A DNA stretch of 64,000 bases from Lepturacanthus savala. Its lineage: Eukaryota > Chordata > Actinopteri > Scombriformes > Trichiuridae. Positions 31,694 through 42,816 of the stretch are shown here, one piece after another. The translations under genes and the position numbers were made by a program. Under the pieces are notes generated by a model. The model made no database searches and had not been told where the DNA came from. It saw only the letters and a program-made list of their open reading frames with translations. Every line of letters begins with the position of its first letter. Within the stretch, counting starts at the first letter, position 1. The stretch is taken from assembly GCA_030544235.1 (NCBI GenBank), contig CM060478.1, positions 3,571,727-3,635,726 on the forward strand, read 5' to 3'.

Positions 31694-34600
31694 TCAGTTT
31701 GTGCAGCTTTGTTTAAAGCTCTGGTCAGTTTCTGCAGGATCTGGGAACTCGGTGGCAGGTTTGAAGCAGCGGCGGCCGGTTCCTCCTTGTCTGAACGGGG
31801 CGAACCGAAGCCACTTCTTCACCACGTCGGCGAACTGATGATGCGTCGCCTCCCGACCCACCGGAGTTCGTTTCAGAGCACCTAGGAGGAGGAGATGAAG
31901 ATCATCAGTGTTAGTTTACAACAGCAAAAAACAAGTCAGTGAAAATCGTAAGAGAGCTGATTAGTAGGTGCCAGGTACCAGAAAATCTAGTAGTATTTTG
32001 ATATTTCGATTAACCGATTAGTTGTTTGCTTCATAAAATGTGGATCAGTGTTTCTTAAAGCTGAAGATTCAACCTAAAATGTCTTTTTTAGTCCAGACCA
32101 ACAGTCCACAACCCAAAAATCATCAGTTTACTATTATACTAGACTAAAGAAACCAGAGAATAATCAAAGAGAAGCTGGAACCAGAGAATTTGGACATTTT
32201 ATTCTTAAAAAATGACTCAAATCAATTAATCAATTGTCAAAATAGTTTGAGATTAATGTAATAGTTGATAACTAATCTTAAACCTACTACTTATTCTACT
32301 TATTTTAAATAAACTAAGATTAATCGACATGTCGGATGAATGATTACAGTTTCTTTATAAAAGAGAAATGGAACATTTTAATACTACAAATGACTAATTT
32401 GACTTTCTAAAGGTGGATTAATCTATCCATTATTTTGATAGACTTTTAGCTTTTTAATAGGTGTAAAGGTTCTGGTTTCAAAACTGTTAATGCATAAAAG
32501 TAATGTAAAGGGGAGAAATGACATTAAGGACACAAAACTCACTTTATATAGAACCAAATATTATAATGCTGTCTTTGTATCTAATATGAAATAAGATAAA
32601 TATATGCCAACGGAATTAAAAATTTTAAGATAATTCTACTCATTATTGGATTTATTGTACCAAAAAAAATATATTTTCACATTAGGATTTCTTTATTTGT
32701 CTAGATCAACAGTCCACAACCCAAAGATCATCAGTTTACTGTTATAGAGACTAAAGAAACCAGGAAATAATCAGAGAAGAGAAGCTGGAACCAGAGAATT
32801 TGGACATTTCCATCTTAAAAATGACTCCAAATAGTGAAAATCAGTGTTTCTCACTGATGTTTTCATTAGTTCATTTGATCTTTTCTGTATCACGTGAACT
32901 TACGGAAGAGGACTCCCTGGATCCGGGTGTTCCTGAAGCTCCTTTTCTGCCCTCGGCCGACCCAGTTCAGCTCTGAACCGACAGCGAATGAGAGCACAGC
33001 CTGCATGAGGCGCCTCACCGCATCATCGACTGTAGCCCCGCCCATCCTCGACAGGTACGACACCTGGAACCACACACGTTTATAAGGAACTGCTGTGCTT
33101 ATATTCACTAAATAAATGGTTTGCTATTAATACATGTATTCAATGACAGCCTTTATTATTACTTTCCTTATATAACTAATAGATGTAATGTTTAATGGAG
33201 AATTTTTATTCCCTGGATATTCTGGGGTGATATTTGGGCTGCAACTAATGATGAATGTTTTTTTTTTTCATGCTACCATTCTCTTCTGTATTCCCGGGTC
33301 CTCCAACAGCCGCTCCATTTCATCCAGCTGGTCCAGGGAGACCAGGGGCAGGTCCATGTCCAGAGCCTCCACGTCCTCCTCCTCGTAGCTGCTGTGGCCC
33401 TGCAGCCGGGCCTGAAGGTCCCTCAGAACCACCCACTGCCGCTGCTGCTCCTCCCGGATCTCCACCAGCAGAGAGATGATCTTCCTCTGGGCTGCAGGTT
33501 CTGTAGGAGAAAAGGTTTCAGCAGGACTTTATAGCCTGTATATAATATACTGTAATAATGTCAGATTATCAGTTTATCATAGTCACAGCCTGTAAGTCTA
33601 CAGGCTATTATATATATACAGATATAATATCTGTATATATTATATAGTCTTATATAATATGCATATATAATGTACCATACCTATTTAAATCACCACTGAA
33701 GCACTTCTGATTAGATGCCATCTGCATTTTGTTGCTTTGTACTTGTGACATACTTGTGCAATGACAAAGTTGAATCTAATCTATTGGTTATTGAAATAAT
33801 TAATCAATGAGTCAATCAATCACTTATAAAAATAGTTGGTGGTTAACAGTTGTCAACTAATCAATTAAACTTTAAAACTTTCATCTAATCTTATTGTTTT
33901 ACTTTATTTATATTAAGCATTTTGTAACACTGTTAAGAAAGGTCTTGTTTAAATAAAGTTTTTTTTATTTATTTAACATTAGCTTCATTTTATTGGACAA
34001 AAAGAATCAATCACATAATGCCTGTATTTTTTGTTTTAATTGTTATATATTGCATATATTTTTACATTTTTTTTTGCAGATAACTGCATCCTTGCATTTT
34101 AATCTCATATTTTTATTACAACCACACTTATATTTTAAATGTTAACGCATATTGCACTTAGTTAATTGCACTTTAGTTTTAATTTGGTATTTAAATTAAC
34201 GTAGTTGTTTATTTTTTGCTGACCTCTTGGCCAGGTCACCCTTGTAAAAGAGATCTTGATCTCAATGGGTATATCACCTGGTTATTTATATATATATATA
34301 TATTATTATTAACAGGTAAATGCAATGACTTGAATACTGGCTATTATTAAATTATATAAAGCAATAATATTAACAATAATTAATAAGCTCTTTTCCATTG
34401 TTCCAGCTGAAGTTTCTTTTAAAAGAATTATTTAAAAGTAGGGAAAATGAATAAAAACACCAACAATAATTAATAAGCTAGTTCCCGTTGTTCCAGCTGA
34501 AGTTTCTACCTGTGGATGCAGCACCACCAGCGGTGAACTTGCTGTCCGCCGCCTCGGCGGAGGAGAGCGGCTCCTCCACGCCGAAGCTGACGTCTCCGCT

Positions 34601-34792
34601 GCGGGGCTCGTCGGGGAACTCCTCCCCGGAGCGTCTGGAGACGTGTTCCGCCAGGCTGTGCATCTCGTCGGACACGGCGGACAGCCTGTGCTGCAGCGTC
34701 TCCAGAGCGATGTCCGCCATGTGTTTGTTCACCAGCCCGTCGACCCGCCGCTGAACCGCCCAGTCCAGGTTGTCCCCGGTGTCTCGCTCCAT
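31694..34792 (-). CDS. Uncharacterised protein with a DUF4806-like C-terminal domain, complete, four exons
   Basis: Coding exons are 34510-34792, 33277-33500, 32904-33063 and 31694-31881. Donors are ACAG/GTAGAA, AATG/GTAGCA and TTCC/GTAAGT, with acceptors CTACAG, TTCCAG and CCTAG. The joined frame is 284 residues plus TGA. The ATG at 34792 opens an acidic, helical N-terminus (MERDTGDNLDWAVQRRVDGL), with coiled-coil potential near residues 20-52 and 104-128 and an acidic linker (YEEEDVEALDMDLP). After DQLDEMERLLEDP comes the C-terminal domain (about 153-255): MGGATVDDAVRRLMQAVLSF, LNWVGRGQKRSF, then FADVVKKWLRFAPFR. The order 'leucine-rich helix, NW-GR-GKK-F, late Wxx-A-R' is what I remember of DUF4806, a domain of unknown function in metazoan proteins, some of them transposon-linked. 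No catalytic motif, signal peptide or membrane segment is seen. The gene structure is certain enough; the family name is less so, and no function is proposed. Confidence 0.85.
31958..32285 (-). repeat. GATTAATC element, near full length
   Basis: The copy lies in the last intron of the DUF4806-like gene. It reads GATTAGTTGTTTGCTTCATA, GAAGATTCAACCTAAAATGT, AGAAGCTGGAACCAGAGAAT and ATGTAATAGTTGATAACTAA. Confidence 0.8.
32690..32850 (-). repeat. GATTAATC element, central fragment
   Basis: GTCCACAACCCAAAGATCAT … GAAGCTGGAACCAGAGAATT … ATGACTCC, a second copy in the same intron about 600 bp further on. Confidence 0.75.
33700..33990. repeat. Retroelement-like tails with a GATTAATC-element fragment
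   Basis: TTGTACTTGTGACATACTTG with CAATGACAAAGTTGAATCTA resembles the 3' tail of fish LINEs. It is followed by an element end (TTAATCAATGAGTCAATCAA … GTTGTCAACTAATCAATTAA) and then by AACACTGTTAAGAAAGGTCT … AAATAAAGTT, another tail type also seen near 22280 and 36310. Confidence 0.5.
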
Positions 34793-34980
34793 TTAACTTT
34801 TAATTAAAAAAAAAAGAATTAAAAAAAAAAACGTTCCCGGAAACCTTCCAGAAACCTTCTGGTAACGTTTTCTGTGTCTTCTTCGCTGCGAGGACCGGAA
34901 GTTGTTGAAAACAGATGCGTGACGTCACGTTGAAGGAACGTCATCGGAATGTTGAAGGAACATTGGGGGCTGGGCGGGAA
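34793..34980 (-). promoter_or_regulatory. Promoter of the DUF4806-like gene with ETS and CRE motifs
   Basis: Within 140 bp upstream of the ATG are CCGGAAGT (34895-34902, ETS type) and the palindrome TGACGTCA (34920-34927, CRE). No TATA box was seen. This combination is usual for broadly expressed TATA-less genes. Confidence 0.55.
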
Positions 34981-34984
34981 CTAC

Positions 34985-36150
34985 GTTACCCAGGATGCAC
35001 CTGTTCACTGAGTACTCCGACTAGTAGAAAAGAAAAAGAAAGAAAAACAAAATTAAAAAAAATAACAAGTAAAAGTTCCAAATTGAAAACGTAAAAAAGT
35101 ACAAAATAACAGAAAAACGTACTTAAATAATAAATATTACGATTATAGTTCATCATAATTATAATATTGTGGAAAGAAATTAAAAGAAATACAAACCTGA
35201 AATATTTCACTCCATGTGTATTGAATCTGAGTTTCCCTTTCTGAAATGAAGAATTATGTAACTTCAACTTTCTATTTAAAGATTCATCTAAAAAGCAACT
35301 TAACACTGTCGGATAAATAGTTAAAAATAATATAGTTGATGGAATAAATACAATATTTCCATCTGAAATGTAGTGGAATTGAATTATAAATGGAAATACA
35401 ACTTGTTTGTAATAACTAAATACACATTTAAAGCATTTATTAGAATATTAAAGTATTAATATTATGTAAAATCTTTAAATCTTCCTCTGAACAGTAACTA
35501 AAGCTGTCTAATTACATCAATATAGTGGAGTAGAATATACAATATTTCCCTCTGAAATGTAGTGGACCTGAGTAAATATAATAAATAATAATACTATATA
35601 GTTGCTATATATTAAGTAAATATACTTACAGCACTAATATGTCCACACAGCAAAAACATTTATTAAAATGTATTAAAACGCAAACCTTAACTCACCTGTA
35701 TTACATATTTTAATAATCAAACATATGGTCATGTTTATTATAACATTTCAACTCAAAACTGTTTTGCATGATTGTTATTCTTAATATTAAATGATAAAAA
35801 TTGCACTTAAACAATAATAATTATCATTGAACATAGTTTATACAGTATTCATGCAGGCAATCAACAGTTGTTGAGGGGTCAGTTTATTGCAGTGAGTTGA
35901 TGTGATGCGACATGTCGCCACCTGGTGGACAAAGCTGCAGCTGCAGCAACAGAACTGCAAACAATACATTGTCTGAATATATACTTGAACAAAGGAGTTA
36001 TTCTCCAAAATTATATATATAAAACTAGATAGATATATGGATTAGATTTAACTTTATTGATGGTAAATTTGCTTGTTACCACAGTTTAAGAACAGTGACA
36101 ACACACCAACTGTCTTAAAAGTAGGCTCATATACAGCCATGCTTAACTCA
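34985..36150. other. AT-rich intergenic stretch
   Basis: No exon was recognised. TTTCC(A/C)TCTGAAATGTAGTGG occurs at about 35356 and 35544, suggesting a low-copy repeat of about 190 bp. The only motif of note is the CTCF-like site listed separately. Confidence 0.45.
35916..35928 (-). promoter_or_regulatory. CTCF-like motif
   Basis: On the minus strand, CCACCAGGTGGCG matches the CTCF core fairly well. It lies between the DUF4806-like gene and the 36.8 kb exon candidate. Confidence 0.4.
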
Positions 36151-36660
36151 AATAACTCAAATCGATTAATCACTAATCAAAATAGTTGGTAGTTAATAGT
36201 TGTCAACTAATCAATTAATCATTTTAGCTCATGATAACTATCTTTAAAACGTTAAGTTGCATCTAATTCTCAATAATCTGTTAAGCACTTTGTAACACCA
36301 TCAAGAAAGGTGCTATATAAATAAAGTTTATTATTATAATTATTACTATTCATACTGCTCATTCCTTGCACATTATTTGTAATATATGTATATATATTCT
36401 ATGTTACTTGTGTATTATTTTATTCGATTTATATTTATTTCTTATTATTCTTATTGATATGGCATTCATGTGGACAGCAAATAAGAATTTCATTGTACAG
36501 AGAAACATGTTTCTACACTGTGCACATAACAATGAACACTTTGAATCTTCAATAAAATCAAACTTTATTTATACAGCACGTTTACATTTCATTTAATAGG
36601 GATTAAAATGCAACACAAAGTGCTTAACAGAATAAAAAACAACAAATACCCACAAGTATT
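36150..36660. mobile_element. Cluster of retroelement tails and a GATTAATC-element fragment
   Basis: An element end (TCGATTAATCACTAATCAAA … CTAATCAATTAATC) is followed by CACTTTGTAACACCATCAAG with GTGCTATATAAATAAAGTTT. Then comes AATAAGAATTTCATTGTACA … ACATAACAATGAACACTTTG, typical of LINE 3' ends in fish, and then AAATCAAACTTTATTTATAC in the opposite sense. No reverse transcriptase frame is present. Confidence 0.55.
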
Positions 36661-36756
36661 AAATATATATACTTGTACACACAAACTGTCAGTGTAAAAG
36701 CAGTCTGAAAAGTAGGTTTATGTACAGCCGTTTGTGTTTTATTTTGAAAAGCAGAA

Positions 36757-37034
36757 GCGGAAGTCGCTTGCTCCGGTTGCTAGCTTGAAACAAAGGGAGC
36801 AGCGCAGTTAGCTCCTCGGAGTCTGAGACTATGGAGGGAATCACAACAAGATCGATTGTTTTCCTCCCGCAAAACTACGAGAAAAAACTACTAAATCATC
36901 ACAATCGCTGTGAAATGACCTCGACAAACCATTAACGGACTTTATAATGTTAATTACACATGCAGCAACTCGTCGGGGCTGCGGAGTTTTCTTCTTTGAA
37001 GCTGGAATAACCCGCAACAACCCGCACTTCACAG
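36757..37034 (+). promoter_or_regulatory. Promoter-like block and candidate non-coding first exon
   Basis: The block has GCGGAAGT (36757-36764, ETS type), raised GC content, and a consensus donor TTCACAG/GTAAGA with the exon end at 37034. The sequence carries only a 34-codon frame from the ATG at 36832 (MEGITTRSIVFL…, stop near 36935). It may be the first, untranslated exon of the RIN2-like gene, whose first coding exon is 14 kb downstream in the same orientation, or the start of a separate non-coding transcript. Confidence 0.45.
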
Positions 37035-37464
37035 GTAAGAAACCTCCCGCTAAACTCGGAAAATCCTGCTGCGGTTTTTCCATTTTTTTTGTTCCTGCGG
37101 TCAACTTCTCAACTCGAACAGGATCGCCGGCTCCTGTCGAGCCGCCCCGCAACAAATCTGATCATTATTCGTTGCGGGTACGTCAGTAATCCCGCAGCGT
37201 TAGGTACCCCCCTCCTCTCCCCTCCCCGCAAATAGACGCATTCCTGCGGGACGTGTTGGACAAGTTATCGCCACCTGTTGCTCGACGTCAGTGTCTGAAA
37301 GAAAAGAAAAAGCTGCCACCGAAAAATCCAGATTTCACTTTTTAATAAGGGACGTTATGTGTTGTTTTTGCGGTAATTGACTTTAGGTGCGTTGTAATAA
37401 CGAGTTTGCGTGGTTTCTGTCTAATGCACGTGAATCATTTATAGTTGGAAAAAGTGCATAAGTT

Positions 37465-38195
37465 TTCCATTAAAATGCATGAAGAGTTTCTATTGAGGAA
37501 GAATGACAATATACTGTTGATACAGTAAGAATCAGCTATAATTAAAGGGGCCTATTATGAATAAAATAACACATTTAACTGTTATATAATGAATTAATTA
37601 AAGCCGTTTGCATGTAATTATAATCTGTACTGTAAGAGGGATGAATAATGGTGTTTAAGTGACAAAACAATGACTAAAACACCTTAAATATGTATTTTTT
37701 ATCAATCAATTTTACATTTTCATCCCCTAAATAGTGAGTGCTGATTTGTTGCTAATTGCTTTATTATTTATTCATTATTTTTTAAAAAGAGCTGCTAGAA
37801 GGCATCTGGGTGCTTGCTATATATAGCAGAAAAGTTGCCAAGTTGGAAAAAAGACCATATATGTTTAATATAGTTAGGTTTTTTTAACAAATGCATGTAG
37901 AGTTGAGCAAAATTGACAATATACTGTTGATACAGTAAGAATTGTCTATAGTTAAAGGGGCCTATTCTAAATAAAATATCAATATTTTCATGGTTTATGT
38001 GTAAATCTTTAGTTCGCTGGTGTTTCTGTTATATAATGAATTAATTAAAGTCATATGCATGTAATTGTAATGTATACTATACTAATGTATGAGTGACAAA
38101 AAATGGTACAAAACACCCTAAATATGTATTTTTATTTCAATCAATTTTACGTTTTTATCCCCTTATTGTGAGAGCTAGATTTGTTGCTAATTGCT
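37465..38195 (+). repeat. Tandem duplication, two units of about 310 bp about 415 bp apart
   Basis: Shared strings in order include ACAATATACTGTTGATACAG (37508 and 37917), TTAAAGGGGCCTATT, TTATATAATGAATTAATTAA, CACC(T/C)TAAATATGTATTTTT, TCAATCAATTTTAC and TTTGTTGCTAATTGCTTT. The units have diverged by small indels. Confidence 0.8.
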
Positions 38196-38432
38196 TTTTT
38201 TTGCTAATACTCTGGAAATGATTAATCGATTAGTTGTTTGGTTCATTAAAATGTCAATCACGTTATCAAATGTCAAATTTATCTTCTATTCTGCACTATA
38301 ATTTTCAATTTTGCATCGATTCCTAAAGTCATTTTTGCTCATTGGAGTGAACCAATGTATAATCTGACACTACAGATAACACATTCATTATTTTACAGTA
38401 AAATACAGAAATATAGTGATGCAACTTGTTGT

Positions 38433-38660
38433 TGTTTACTTGTTTGGTTCATTAAATGGTGTAAAATGTCGATCACTGTTTCAGAAAGTTGAAGATTTTT
38501 TTATCAAATAGAAGACTAAAGAAACCAGGAAATAATCAAAGAAGAGGAGCTGGAACCTGAGAATTTGGACATTTTCTACTTAAAAATGACTCCAATCGAT
38601 TACCAATATAGTCGATTAGTTAGCAACTAATCAATTAATCGACTAATCGTTGGTGCTCTG
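38433..38660 (-). repeat. GATTAATC element
   Basis: TTGGTTCATTAAATGGTGTA … GAGCTGGAACCTGAGAATTT … CAATTAATCGACTAATCGTT. A further end fragment lies just before, at 38214-38270. Confidence 0.8.
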
Positions 38661-38741
38661 GCCCCTTTGTAGTTTTGATGAAATCTGGCTGTTTTACCAA
38701 TTGGGATTATATTTATATGAGGCAAAACTCATCTTTTCACC

Positions 38742-39073
38742 AGAGCTGCAATGATTAGTCTATTAATCATTTAATTGCCAACTATTATATTAATCAACAA
38801 CTATTTTGATAATCAATTAATCAGATTTGAGTCATTTTCTCTGGTTCCAGCTTCTCTTCTGTCATTATTTCCTGGTTTCTTTATTCTTCTATAATAATAA
38901 ACTGATGATCTTTGGGTTTTGGACAAAAAAATACATTTTAGGTTCAATCTTCAGCTTTGGGAAACACTGATTCATATTTTACACCATTTTATGAACCAAA
39001 CAACTAATCGATTAATCACTTTCATAATTGATAGATTAATCAACTATCAAAATAGTCGTAAGTTGCAGCCCTA
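38742..39073 (+). repeat. GATTAATC element, full-length reference copy
   Basis: The copy is 332 bp from AGAGCTGCAATGATTAGTCT to AATAGTCGTAAGTTGCAGCC CTA. The two ends are imperfect inverted repeats (AGAGCTGCAA…ATTAGT against TAGGGCTGCAACTTACGACT). Internal landmarks are CTCTGGTTCCAGCTTCTCTT, AATAATAAACTGATGATCTT, TCTTCAGCTTTGGGAAACAC and CACCATTTTATGAACCAAAC. There is no coding capacity, which fits a MITE-like element. Confidence 0.85.
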
Positions 39074-39147
39074 CTTCAAACATTCTTTTTCATGTTTCAT
39101 AATGTTATAATATTCACAATATTACAGGTTAAAAATGGGGAGAAAAT

Positions 39148-39440
39148 TAAGGAACGATTAGTTTCCAACTATTACATTAATCAACAGCTTTTTTGATAAT
39201 CGATTAATCGATTTGAGTCATTTTTAAGAAGAAAATGTCCAAATTCTCTGGTTCCAGCTTCTCAAATCTTCTATAATAGTAAACTGATGATCTTTGGGTT
39301 GTGGACTGTTGGTTTGGACAGAAAAAAAGACATTTTAGGTTGAATCTTCAGCTTTTTAGAAACACTGATTGACATTTTACACCTTTTTATGAACCAAACA
39401 ACTAATTGATCAATCGATTAATCAACTATCAAAGTAGTTT
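39148..39440 (+). repeat. GATTAATC element
   Basis: GATTAGTTTCCAACTATTAC, GAAAATGTCCAAATTCTCTG, TTTGGGTTGTGGACTGTTGG and CCAAACAACTAATTGATCAA. The 3' terminus is degenerate. Confidence 0.8.
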
Positions 39441-40083
39441 GAGCTGTGCCATGAATCACACACGTCATTTCTCTATTTAAAAGAACATTTTGCAAGTCCA
39501 GAAAGTCACATTTGGTCTTATATTAGAAAATGGGAAGTTTCCAGACCCCATAGTCACGTATGTGACGTCACGTTTAAAGACCTGTTGATCTCGCCTCTGA
39601 AATCCTGGCAGCCCGGAGCATTTGTTAATATATGAGTAGTGTGAGATTTCAGCTCAGCCTAGAAATCCACTTCTCTACAGCTGCTGGTGATTCGAGACTT
39701 TCTGTGGCTGCGGAATCTTTTTACATCTCACAGATCGTGGTGTCACCTACTGTTCACGAGGTAATTAAAGTGCAGTTTAAGTTGCTGTTTGGCTGTAACG
39801 TTACCGATCCACCGCTCCCTCATCATATCCTTTCACTTCAGCCTTTTTCTCCCTGCGAGAAGCATGAAAAACAGCAAAAGTATTTCCTGGTACCAGCCAA
39901 GTTCCTGGTTTTTCAATCTCCTCCGAAATATGCTAATGTGCTTAGTGCTCGATGTCAGAACAAAAGCAGATACCTCAGACCTGACTCACACGTCAAGAAT
40001 TCATAATATTGGCCCGGCAGAGTTCATTTTGTGTCCGTGCAGCGTCGACTTCTGAATATAAATTCACCAGAGAGGAACTCTAC

Positions 40084-40620
40084 TGAAGCTGCAACCATTA
40101 GTCTAATAATCTATTACATTAATCTGGAACTATTGTTAGAAAATGTGCAAATTCCCTGGTTCCAACTTCTCTAATCTGATTATTTTCTGGTTTCTTCAGT
40201 CTTCTATGTGGTTTGGCTCAATAAAACTGCTGAACTCCACATGATGGGACTTCCCTCCTCCAAGGAAACGGGTCTAAATTAAGACTTAAAGTCTAAATAC
40301 TGTTCACACGTGACCACAAACAACCTTAAAGTGATGCGTATTACACAGTAGAGCTGCAACGAATAGGCGATTAATCAATAAATCGCCGACTATTACATTA
40401 ATCACAGACTACTCTGATAATCGATTATTGGTTCTGAGTCATTTTTAAGTAGAAAATGTCCAAATTCTTTGGTTCCAGCTTCTCAAATCTGGTTATTTTC
40501 TGGTTTCTTTATTCTTCTATAATAGAAAACTGATGATCTTTGGGTTGTGGACAAAAATATCGATATTTTACAGCATTTTATGAGCCAAATGACTAATCAA
40601 CCAAATGTTGCAGCACTATA
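40084..40620 (+). repeat. Two GATTAATC elements flanking a 150-bp unique block, left arm of an inverted duplication
   Basis: Partial copy 40084-40205, then a block with CTCCACATGATGGGACTTCC and CAACCTTAAAGTGATGCGTA, then a copy from 40351 (AGAGCTGCAACGAATAGGCG) to about 40617. The block and following copy reappear inverted at 41.47-41.90 kb. Confidence 0.8.
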
Positions 40621-41074
40621 TTTTACTGTTAAATAATTAATTTGTGTTCTGTATTGTATAAATCAGGCGTTTCAAGGTTCATTCCACTTAGAAATAGTTT
40701 TATAGATTGATGCAGGTGCAAAGTTGAAAATTAGAGTGAGCAGCAGCTGTTTAATCAAATGAATTAATAATCAAAGGAAACCAGGAGGTTGGATTCACCT
40801 TTCAAGCATCACAGTAGATGAATGTTCCATATTTATGGCAAAACAGTGAATATATTCTTCAAAGAGGCCATGTTGTTCCATTTCTATTTTAATATCAGTG
40901 AAAAACAGGACTAACAGAATGAGTGATTGGTTTTATTTGGCAGTTTCTGTGTTAGCAGGAACATCAGAGACTTAAATATTTACACACAAACACTCAAAGA
41001 CTGTTGGGTTTTTCATAATAACACAACACTTCCAGTCTCATTGGGTCTGATGGAACTCAGTGTTTGGCCCTTTG

Positions 41075-41450
41075 ACACTTTGATAGTCGATTAATCGATC
41101 AATTATTGAAATGATTAGTTGTTTCGATCATAAAATGTTGTAAAGTGTCAATAACTGTTTCCCAAAACTGAAGATTCAACCTAAATGTGTCTAACTATCA
41201 CATTAATCACCAACTATTTTGATAATCAATCAATTGATTTGAGTCATTTTTAATAAGAAAATGTCTAAATTCTCTGGTTCCAGCTTCTCTTCTCTGATTA
41301 TTTTCCAGTTTCTTTAGTCTCTATAATAATAAACTGATGATATTTAGGTTGTATATGATTGATCTTGATAATTTACACCATTTTATAACCCATGATCATT
41401 TGATCTTTTTAATAATTATTAGATTAGCTCTAGCAGTATTTATACATTTC
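41075..41450. repeat. Chimeric GATTAATC element, one end in each orientation
   Basis: The left part (41080-41190) is in minus orientation (TTAGTTGTTTCGATCATAAA … AAGATTCAACCTAAATGTGT). It runs directly into a plus-orientation part (ACTATCACATTAATCACCAA … CAGCTTCTCTTCTCTGATTA). Confidence 0.75.
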
Positions 41451-41465
41451 TAAACCTATCAGTGT

Positions 41466-41762
41466 GACAACGGCTATTTTAATAGTCGATTAATTTATTT
41501 AATGATTAATCAATTAATTGATTGGTTCATAAAATGGTGTAAAATGTGGATCCAAAACTGAAGATTCACCCTAAAATGTCTTTTTTTTTGTCCACAACCC
41601 AAAGATCATCAGTTTATTATTATAGAGAAGCTGGAACCAGAGAATTTGGACATTTTCTTCTTTAAAATGACTCAAATCCATTTATCGATTATCAAAATAG
41701 TCGATATTAATATAAAATTAAGCAATTGGTCTATTAATCGACTATTCGTTGCAGCTCTACTG
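41466..41762 (-). repeat. GATTAATC element, near full length
   Basis: GGCTATTTTAATAGTCGATT … GAAGCTGGAACCAGAGAATT … GACTATTCGTTGCAGCTCTA. It is part of the right arm of the inverted duplication with 40.2-40.6 kb. Confidence 0.85.
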
Positions 41763-41941
41763 TCTACAATGCGTCACTTTAAGGTTGTTTGTGGTCAATA
41801 TTTAGAGTTTAAGTCTTAATTTAGCCCCGTTTCCTTGGAGGAGGGGAGTCCATCATGTGGAGTTCAGCACTTTTATTGAGCCTCACCACTTTGGGTTTGG
41901 CTGGAGAACAGGGTGTGTGTGGCTTTGATGATAGTCTTCAG

Positions 41942-41942
<1 letters not shown>

Positions 41943-41980
<38 letters not shown>
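41943..41980 (+). repeat. (GT)n microsatellite
   Basis: About 18 GT units. Confidence 0.9.
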
Positions 41981-41981
<1 letters not shown>

Positions 41982-42816
41982 AGAGTGTGTGTGGCTAAAC
42001 AGAACACCCTCTCACGTCAATCAAGATAGTGTGTGTGTGATTTTTAGCTGCTGGCAGGTTTTCCATGGAATAAAAAACTCGCCCTGCAAAGTGTTGACAC
42101 ACCCAACTAAGAGGAAAAAAAGGGAATGGAATGTGTTTGACACACTTTTCAGGCCTAAACACTGACAGAAGAAGCCAAACGTCTGCCAGCAGCAGCAACA
42201 ACAACAATCATCTCTATTCCTCGAGCATCCTTCAGTTCCCTCCATCATGTCCCCCCTCACCAGTTAAACCACAACCCACAGGAAATCCCATCAGATGGGA
42301 GAGAAGAGCTGAGGAATGGTGGATGCCGACGGGGTCAGGGAGTGCGTTTTCAGAGGCTGATCTGGTTTTGTTTAGCGTTTCACGGCCGTGTATAGACTTG
42401 ATTTACAGACAGGTTTTAGCCTCTTCGTGCACCGCAGCTCCACATGTTTACAGAGAAACACGTGATTCACCAAACAAATGCTGATCCGAGTTAAAAGTAG
42501 TGATGAAAACGGGTTTAAAACGTCTTTGTGAGGGTGTTCACAAGCTGTTTACTGGTGATATGTTGACGTCTCTCTGGGAATCTCTCCCTGCCGTGGGCGT
42601 ATTATAAAACTGGATAACGGACTGAAAAGTGGCTTCAAATAAATAAAGTAATTCATTAAATAATCGTCCACACAGCTGTGACATCACACTGGGAATAGAG
42701 ACTTTTCCAGAGCTTTTCTGGCCGTTGGAAAGATTTTTGATGCCTAGAAAGTCCATATATTAAAAATCCAGAATACAGAGATTAGTAATTAACAGGGTTT
42801 ATAGTTGGGGGTGTCC

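Noticed and set aside
36366..36596. Membrane-like open frame (LCIILFDLYLFLI)
   Set aside because: Hydrophobicity comes from an AT-rich LINE-type tail; there is no family similarity.
42131..42484. 117-codon plus-strand open frame
   Set aside because: No recognisable family, no splice or promoter context, and biased composition next to a microsatellite.
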